Part shown: positions 1-4,160 of the stretch, piece by piece
Layout of the letters: the number at the start of each line of letters is the position of its first letter
Position numbering within the stretch: position 1 is the first letter of the stretch
From: an uncultured Verrucomicrobiota bacterium
Lineage (GTDB): Bacteria; Verrucomicrobiota; Kiritimatiellia; RFP12; UBA3636
Direction of reading: 5' to 3'
Assembly (NCBI GenBank): GCA_946534745.1
Contig: CAMNDA010000413.1
Coordinates: forward strand, 1 to 9,740
DNA length: 9,740 bases
The notes under the pieces: generated by a model
Told to the model about the DNA's origin: nothing
Databases searched by the model: none
What the model saw: the letters and a program-made list of their open reading frames with translations, nothing else
Translations under genes and position numbers: made by a program

Positions 1-1
1 G

Positions 2-688
2 AGCCTCCTCGATCGCGTCGCGGATCCGGCCCTGGTCGCCCGCGCCCTGTCCGTGCGCGAGGGCGTCCTCGTGGACCAGCGGCGGCGCGTCGCCGAGGCC
101 GACGCCGCGCTCGCGCCGCTGCGCGGACATCCCGGCGTGCCGAGCCCGAAGGAGCGGTTCCGCCGCGGCGAACTCTCCCAGGCCGAATACCGCGGCATCC
201 TCGAACGCAAGCGGGCGCTTCTCGCGCCGGTGCGGCCCGAGGTCCTGGGCCGGGAGCTCGACGACGCGCTCGTCCGCGACGCGGAGGCCCGGCTCGGCCG
301 GAGCCTGGAGCCCTTCGCCCGCGCCCTCTTCCTCGCCGCGGTCGAAAGCGCCGCGGCGGACCCCGGCGGCGGCGCGGACACGCTCGCCGTCCTCGGCGCG
401 GCCGTCGCGCCGGACGCCGGCCCGGGCGGCGATTCCCTCGGCGCCACGCCGGAGGAGCGCTTCCGGAGCCTCCGGGACGAGCTCCGGCGGCGGCGCCGGC
501 CATTCGCCGACGTCCGGACGTGGCGGGAGAGGCCGGGCGGCGGCGGGCTCGAGACGACCGCGCTGGCGGTCCGGAACCTCTCCCTCGACGAAGCCCTCGC
601 CCTTGCCGTGTCGTTCCGGCAGACGCAGTTCGTGTTCCGGACGCCCCTCGCCTGCCTGGTCGTCCGCCCGAGCGGTTGCGCATCCTGA
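2..688 (+). CDS. Hypothetical protein, 5'-truncated by window edge
   Basis: The reading frame is open from base 2 to the TGA at 686-688, so the true start lies upstream; the GTG at 53 is only the first in-frame start codon inside the window. Codon third positions are almost uniformly G or C, which supports real coding. The visible part is rich in Ala, Arg and Leu, with charged helical segments and no signal peptide or membrane segment. The last 70 residues run through an 'ERFRSLRDELRRR' helix, an 'LSLDEALALAVSFRQTQFVF' segment and an 'ACLVV' strand. That order faintly resembles the tail of DUF3293 proteins, where a helix 'eEALaLa..FgQnafvw' is followed by a final strand. The typical DUF3293 front motif (ITAwNP) is not visible, so I do not assign the family. 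A GC hairpin follows the stop, and the next gene has its own promoter. Confidence 0.75.
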   Translation, partial: SLLDRVADPALVARALSVREGVLVDQRRRVAEADAALAPLRGHPGVPSPKERFRRGELSQAEYRGILERKRALLAPVRPEVLGRELDDALVRDAEARLGRSLEPFARALFLAAVESAAADPGGGADTLAVLGAAVAPDAGPGGDSLGATPEERFRSLRDELRRRRRPFADVRTWRERPGGGGLETTALAVRNLSLDEALALAVSFRQTQFVFRTPLACLVVRPSGCAS

Positions 689-753
689 CCGCGCGGAGCG
701 AGATCGATCCGCTCCCGGAACAGTTCGCCGCGCGGCGCGCCTCCGACCAACGC

Positions 754-798
754 CCTCCGCGGCGGGTGCGCGACGAAGTCGGCGCCCCGCCGCGGAGG
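754..798. terminator. Long GC-rich inverted repeat after first gene (terminator-like)
   Basis: A perfect 13-bp inverted repeat, CCTCCGCGGCGGG at 754-766 and CCCGCCGCGGAGG at 786-798, lies 66 bp past the stop of the first gene. The 19-nt loop can pair further through CGAC/GTCG. No T-tract follows on the + strand, so it is not a canonical intrinsic terminator. It may be a U-less terminator, an mRNA end stabiliser or a two-way barrier before the promoter at 815. Confidence 0.4.
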
Positions 799-814
799 AC
801 TTGCGTGCCGGGGG

Positions 815-843
815 GTGAAAACCGCGCCGCCGCCGGGTATGCT
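815..843 (+). promoter_or_regulatory. Promoter P1 (GTGAAA-17-TATGCT) of the 94-aa ORF
   Basis: A -35-like GTGAAA at 815-820 and a -10-like TATGCT at 838-843 are separated by exactly 17 bp. The flanks GGGGTGAAAAC and CGGGTA are shared with the promoters at 1994 and 7078, which argues that this is a real recurring element. The start codon of the next ORF is at 850, about where transcription should begin. Confidence 0.6.
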
Positions 844-849
844 TGAACT

Positions 850-1134
850 ATGGACACCAACCCCGCCGACACGATCCTCCATTTCATCGCGAAGATCACG
901 GATGCCATCGAGTTCCCCGTCGGGGACGCGGAATTCGACGCCGCCCTCGACGACTGCATCGCCGCCCTCGCGGGAGCCCCGTCCCCAGAAGAGGACCGCG
1001 CACACGCGGAACGGGCCCTCCGCGGCCTCCTGGGCCAGACCGACCGGCTCGGTCTCCCCGTCCCGAAAGAGCTCCGCGACGAAAGCCTGTGTGCGCTCGC
1101 GGCGGGCAAGCCGCACGCCGGATCCGCCTGTTGA
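850..1134 (+). CDS. Hypothetical 94-aa acidic protein, probably leaderless
   Basis: This small protein has strongly GC-biased third codon positions, which supports coding. I do not recognise a family. The sequence is Ala- and Asp-rich and looks like a soluble helical protein: an N-terminal 'ADTILHFIAKITDAIEFPVGD' segment, an acidic helix with 'DAALDDCIAALAG' (about residues 30-42), then 'EEDRAHAERALRGLLGQTDRLGLPVPKELRD' (48-77). There is no membrane segment or signal peptide. The ATG falls 7 bases after the -10 element of P1, so the mRNA would start at or within a base or two of the start codon, leaving no room for a Shine-Dalgarno site. The other in-frame options lack better context. It ends 21 bp before the -35 of the sigma-factor promoter and is probably a monocistronic unit. 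Confidence 0.7.
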   Translation: MDTNPADTILHFIAKITDAIEFPVGDAEFDAALDDCIAALAGAPSPEEDRAHAERALRGLLGQTDRLGLPVPKELRDESLCALAAGKPHAGSAC

Positions 1135-1184
1135 TAACTTTTTGTTAGATTTACATTGACATTTTCATTCCTTCGCGGTATACT
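1135..1184 (+). promoter_or_regulatory. Near-consensus sigma-70 promoter with AT-rich upstream element
   Basis: TTGACA at 1156-1161 and TATACT at 1179-1184 are 17 bp apart, close to a perfect housekeeping promoter. The 20 bp upstream (1135-1155) is an A/T-rich run that stands out from the GC-rich surroundings and looks like an UP element. It predicts transcription of the sigma gene from about 1191, giving a leader of about 190 nt. The first 11 bases, TTGACATTTTC, recur at the promoter of the 821-aa gene (3943). Confidence 0.8.
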
Positions 1185-1274
1185 ATAGCCGTCGCCCGGA
1201 TGTCTCTTCCGAGCAGCAAGGCCAAACAACCAAACAACAACCGTAACACCCACACATACGAACAAGGCGAAAGC

Positions 1275-1295
1275 ATGAAGAGAGATCGGAAGTAA
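1275..1295 (+). CDS. Possible 6-codon leader peptide (MKRDRK) in the sigma leader
   Basis: An ATG at 1275 opens six codons, M-K-R-D-R-K, ending at TAA 1293-1295. A weak purine-rich AAGGCGAAAG precedes it. The surrounding leader (about 1210-1275) is an unusual A/C-rich, guanine-poor run that should be unstructured and open to ribosomes. Two basic dipeptides could make translation pausing sensitive to Arg/Lys supply. Six codons can occur by chance, so this is only a candidate for leader control of the sigma gene. Confidence 0.2.
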   Translation: MKRDRK

Positions 1296-1384
1296 TCGAT
1301 CCGGCAACCGAGGTCTCATCCCCACGGTGCCCCTCCGGCCGAACGCCGGACATGCGTCCAGAAGTCCTTCGAGGAACAAACAAC

Positions 1385-1984
1385 ATGAGCAAGACATACG
1401 ATACCGTCGCCTCGCGCGACGAAGAGGCCGTCCGCCGCCTCGTGGCGGACAATCTCAACCTGGTGCGCGCGGAAGCGCGCCGCCAGGCGGCGAAGTGGGC
1501 CGGCGAGGAGCCGGCGGGCGTGCAGGAGGAGCTTTGCCGCGACCTCGTCCAGGCCGGCGTGGCCGGCCTCCGGCGGGCCGCGGAGAAGTTCCGGCCGGAA
1601 CTCGGCAACAAGTTCTCCACCTACGCGATGCCGTGGATTCGCAAGACCGTCGGCGAGGCGGCCCGGGAGTGGCGCGAGACCTACACGCACATCTCCCTCG
1701 ACGCCCCGGTGGGGGAGGATGGCGAGGGCACCGGCCACGACCTCTACGCGGACGAGGGCGCCGCGGACCCGTCGGAGGCGGCGGACGCCGAGTCCCTTCG
1801 CGAATACGCGCACCGCCTCCTCGCGACCCTCCCCGAGCGCGACCGGGCGATGGTGGAGATGCGCTTCGGCATCGCCACCGGCGTCCCGGCGACCCTCCGC
1901 GAGGTCGGGAAGGCCTTCGGCGTCTCCACGACCCGCGCCGACAAGGTCATCAACCGCGCCCTCCTCCGCCTCCGGGCGGCGTAG
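1385..1984 (+). CDS. RNA polymerase sigma factor, sigma-70 family (regions 2 and 4 only)
   Basis: This 199-residue protein should direct RNA polymerase to a subset of promoters. Region 2 spans about residues 17-92: 'LVADNLNLVRAEARR', the core-binding 'DLVQAGVAGLRRAAEKFRP' and the -10-reading 'GNKFSTYAMPWIRKTV'. Residues 99-125 keep a trace of region 3 ('THISLDAPVGEDGEG'). Region 4 spans about 143-197 with 'LATLPERDRAMVEMRFG' and a helix-turn-helix 'TLREVGKAFGVSTTRADKVINRALLRLR'. Region 1.1 and most of region 3 are missing, so it is shorter than a housekeeping factor but more sigma-70-like than a typical ECF factor. I chose ATG 1385 because GAGG (1371-1374) sits ahead of it; an in-frame ATG at 1352 lacks this. 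It has its own strong promoter and ends 9 bp before the next promoter's -35. A link to the GTGAAA/TAGAAT promoters nearby is inference. Confidence 0.9.
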   Translation: MSKTYDTVASRDEEAVRRLVADNLNLVRAEARRQAAKWAGEEPAGVQEELCRDLVQAGVAGLRRAAEKFRPELGNKFSTYAMPWIRKTVGEAAREWRETYTHISLDAPVGEDGEGTGHDLYADEGAADPSEAADAESLREYAHRLLATLPERDRAMVEMRFGIATGVPATLREVGKAFGVSTTRADKVINRALLRLRAA

Positions 1985-1993
1985 GGCGCGGGG

Positions 1994-2023
1994 GTGAAAA
2001 CGAGGCGCGTCCCCGGGTAGAAT
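1994..2023 (+). promoter_or_regulatory. Promoter P2 (GTGAAA-18-TAGAAT) of the DUF2828 gene
   Basis: GTGAAA at 1994-1999 and TAGAAT at 2018-2023 are 18 bp apart, embedded in GGGGGTGAAAAC and CCCGGGTAGAATG. The same flanks appear at P1 and P3. It starts 9 bp after the sigma gene stop and predicts a leader of about 135 nt before the ATG at 2167. Confidence 0.65.
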
Positions 2024-2052
2024 GAAAACATAACGATCAAAGCGGGTATCGC

Positions 2053-2094
2053 GATCGGGGAGGCCGAACGCCGCTCGGCCTTTCAACCCCGATC
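2053..2094 (+). promoter_or_regulatory. Nested hairpin in the DUF2828 mRNA leader
   Basis: GATCGGGG (2053-2060) pairs with CCCCGATC (2087-2094). Directly inside, AGGCCGA (2061-2067) pairs with TCGGCCT (2075-2081), leaving a 7-nt loop and a 5-nt bulge. This makes a 15-bp stem in the 5' untranslated region. GGGTTC (2104-2109) and GAACCC (2139-2144) can form a second stem. No T-run follows, so attenuation is not obvious; an RNA-binding or stability role is possible, and the partner gene belongs to an RNA-binding superfamily. Confidence 0.45.
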
Positions 2095-2166
2095 CCGAAA
2101 GAAGGGTTCATCCAGCAATCCAAACTGCACGAAGCGGCGAACCCTGCCCGCCCCTCTTCAGAACCA

Positions 2167-3750
2167 ATGGAAACGACCCACGAAGACAACGGAACCGGCC
2201 GCGACGACGGCCTTGTCGAAACCGAAAACGGCGCCTTGGCCTTCGCCTCGCACCCGTCCCCCTTCGCGGACTTCTTCTTCAAGGTTTCCTCGATGCGCCA
2301 ATGGGACGCCGACGCGAAGCGCGAGGCGTTCTCGAAATGCTTCGCCGCCGACCCGGCACTCGCCCTCCGACTCCTCTTCTTCGTCCGCGACATCCGCGGC
2401 GGACTCGGCGAGCGCGGGCTCTTCCGCGACGTCTTCGCCGGCTTGCCGGACGGCGTTGCCGCCGCGCTCCTCCCCCTCGTCCCCGAATTCGGCCGGTGGG
2501 ACGACGTCTGGGCCGTCCTCGGCGACGGCATCGCGGACGCCGCAGCGCGCCCGGCGCTCCGGGAGGCGGCCTTCGCCCTTCTCCGCCACCGGTGGGAGGA
2601 GGACCTTCGCGCCCTCGCCGACCCCGACGGAAGACCGTCCCTCCTCGCGAAGTGGCTCCCGTCGGTCCGCGGGGTCTCGGCGAAGCAGGAGTCCCTCGCG
2701 AAGGAACTCGCGTTCTCGTGCTTCCGCCTCCGCCCCGCGGACTACCGCCGGAAGCTTTCGGCGCTTCGCGCCCGCATCCGCGTGACGGAGCGCGCGATGT
2801 GCGCCGGCGAGTGGGGCGCCGTCGACTACGGCGCCGTTCCGTCCAAGGCGGCCCTCCGCTACCGCAATGCGTTCTTCGCCCACGACCCGGAGCGCTACAA
2901 GGCGTATCTCGCCGGCCTCGAAAAAGGAACTTCCAAGGTCAACGCCGGCGCCCTCTATCCCTACGAAATCGTCGCCGCCTACCACGGCCCCGTTTTGGCG
3001 TATCCGGAGGATTTCGAGGAGAATCCCCTCCTCGAAGCGCAGTGGAAGGCGCTCCCCGTCCCGAATGGAATCCTCGGCAACGCCATCGTCGTCCGCGACG
3101 GTTCGGGCTCCATGACGACGCCGGTCTCCGGTGGCCGGGCCACGGCTCTCGACGTCGCCACGTCCCTGGCGGTCCTCGCGTCGGAACACCTCGAGGGCCC
3201 CTTCGCGAACCGCTTCATCTCCTTCTCGGAGTCCCCGCGCCTCGTCGACCTCTCCGATTGCTCCACCCTCCGCGAGAAACTCGTCCGCACCTACGGGGAA
3301 GACGAAACCGCCAACACGGACGTCCAGCGAACCATGCGCCTCGTCCTCGATGCCGTTTCGGAAAACGGAATCCCGCAGGAGAAAGTCCCCGCCGTCGTCA
3401 TCATCAGCGACATGGAGTTCGACGAAGCCAGAGGGTGTTGTTTCGCCGACGACGAGGAAGAAGACGAAGACGGCGAGGCCTCCAAGGCCGGCCGGGAAAT
3501 CCTCTTCGAGACCATCCGTCGGGAATGGAAGGAGAAAGGCTACGACCTCCCGAAGATGGTCTTTTGGAACGTCGCGTCCCGCACCGGCGGCGTTCCTCTC
3601 CAGGAGAACGGCAACGGCCTCGTCCTCGCGAGCGGCTTCTCGCAAAACATCCTCGACATGCTTTCCGGGGTCGACCCGGAGGACACCATCCGCCGCAAAC
3701 TCGCCGCCCCGCGCTACGATTGCGTCGCGACCGCCCTCCGCGCCGCATGA
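2167..3750 (+). CDS. DUF2828 protein: TROVE-like helical domain plus vWA domain
   Basis: This 527-residue protein matches the DUF2828 family, which couples a helical-repeat domain related to the TROVE (Ro60) ring with a C-terminal von Willebrand A domain. Family hallmarks run in order: 'NGALAFASHPSPFADFFFKV' (21-40), 'DPALALRLLFFVRDIRGGLGER' (62-83), 'GRWDDVWAVL' (109-118) and 'GALYPYEIV' (261-269). The vWA metal site (MIDAS) looks intact: DGSGSM at 311-316 (D311, S313, S315), the NTD loop at 383-385 (T384), and SDMEFD at 414-419 (D415). 'MVFWNVAS' and 'SGFSQNILDML' close the domain. An acidic insert lies at 427-437. By family analogy it would bind RNA or a partner protein in the cytosol; no catalytic activity is expected. 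No Shine-Dalgarno precedes ATG 2167, but it is the first in-frame ATG and gives a family-like N-terminus. Its promoter is P2, and its neighbour at 4161 is a second Ro60-like protein. Confidence 0.9.
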   Translation: METTHEDNGTGRDDGLVETENGALAFASHPSPFADFFFKVSSMRQWDADAKREAFSKCFAADPALALRLLFFVRDIRGGLGERGLFRDVFAGLPDGVAAALLPLVPEFGRWDDVWAVLGDGIADAAARPALREAAFALLRHRWEEDLRALADPDGRPSLLAKWLPSVRGVSAKQESLAKELAFSCFRLRPADYRRKLSALRARIRVTERAMCAGEWGAVDYGAVPSKAALRYRNAFFAHDPERYKAYLAGLEKGTSKVNAGALYPYEIVAAYHGPVLAYPEDFEENPLLEAQWKALPVPNGILGNAIVVRDGSGSMTTPVSGGRATALDVATSLAVLASEHLEGPFANRFISFSESPRLVDLSDCSTLREKLVRTYGEDETANTDVQRTMRLVLDAVSENGIPQEKVPAVVIISDMEFDEARGCCFADDEEEDEDGEASKAGREILFETIRREWKEKGYDLPKMVFWNVASRTGGVPLQENGNGLVLASGFSQNILDMLSGVDPEDTIRRKLAAPRYDCVATALRAA

Positions 3751-3759
3751 CGCGCACTT

Positions 3760-3850
3760 GGGCGATGCCTTGTGCCGGCAAAACCAGAATCGGTGTCCGT
3801 TCCCGGATGCGGTAACCGGGGTTCCTTTCAAAGGCAGAGAGGCCTCGCCC
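3760..3850 (+). other. Candidate structured RNA between the two Ro60-like genes
   Basis: GGGCGATGCC (3760-3769) can pair with GGCCTCGCCC (3841-3850) at 9 of 10 positions, closing a domain of about 91 nt. Inside, a CCCGG/CCGGG hairpin around 3812-3836 and a small CCTT/AAGG hairpin can form. Y RNAs, the partners of Ro60, also have paired 5' and 3' ends around an internal loop, but I see no Y-RNA consensus and no separate promoter. If real, it would be released from the 3' end of the DUF2828 mRNA. The rest of 3751-3935 shows no gene and no clear intrinsic terminator. Confidence 0.2.
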
Positions 3851-3935
3851 GTGTTCGACATCGGCGCCCGGCTGCAATCCGATTGACGCACGCCATCTCC
3901 CACTCGGAATCGGCTGTTTGGAAAAAAAATCGAGA

Positions 3936-3986
3936 ACTCTCGTTGACATTTTCGACTCTCGTTGATATTCCTATGGTTGTCAACGA
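3936..3986 (+). promoter_or_regulatory. Promoter and three regularly spaced operator-like half-sites
   Basis: TTGACA at 3943-3948 with TATTCC at 3966-3971 (17-bp gap) is a promoter with a good -35 and a weak -10. It shares TTGACATTTTC with the sigma-gene promoter. Superimposed is a 15-bp direct repeat, ACTCTCGTTGACATT (3936-3950) and ACTCTCGTTGATATT (3955-3969). The core TCGTTGACA at 3940, TCGTTGATA at 3959 and the inverted TGTCAACGA at 3978 start exactly 19 bp apart. They cover the -35, the -10 and the start point, which is the layout expected for a repressor operator. The weak -10 would fit tight control. Confidence 0.55.
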
Positions 3987-3993
3987 CCCTTTC

Positions 3994-4065
3994 CCTCCGG
4001 GGCGACGCGGCTGCGCCGGCGTTCTGCACGTCCCAATGGCTGCAGCCGAACCCATTCCCCGGAGG
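3994..4065 (+). promoter_or_regulatory. Nested stem-loop in the leader of the 821-aa gene
   Basis: A perfect 9-bp stem, CCTCCGGGG (3994-4002) with CCCCGGAGG (4057-4065), encloses a perfect 7-bp stem, CGGCTGC (4008-4014) with GCAGCCG (4042-4048). The predicted transcript starts near 3978, so this 72-nt domain lies almost at the 5' end of a leader of about 180 nt. It is a second case of a strong nested fold ahead of a Ro60-like gene. The remaining leader (4066-4160) shows no further clear element. Confidence 0.45.
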
Positions 4066-4160
4066 ACTTCTTCCAAACCCGATGACCCTGCGCTTCACCA
4101 CCCCCTTCGACGACGCCCCGCTGCGATCCCCCGCGACCCGGTCCGGAGATTTCAGCAGCC

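Noticed and set aside
1316..2086. 256-codon open frame antisense to the sigma gene
   Set aside because: It mirrors the GC-rich codons of a clear sigma factor, has no recognisable domain and runs through the sigma promoter and leader side.
2158..4101. 647-codon open frame antisense to the DUF2828 gene
   Set aside because: The + strand frame has full family motifs; long antisense frames are expected in high-GC DNA because stop codons are rare.
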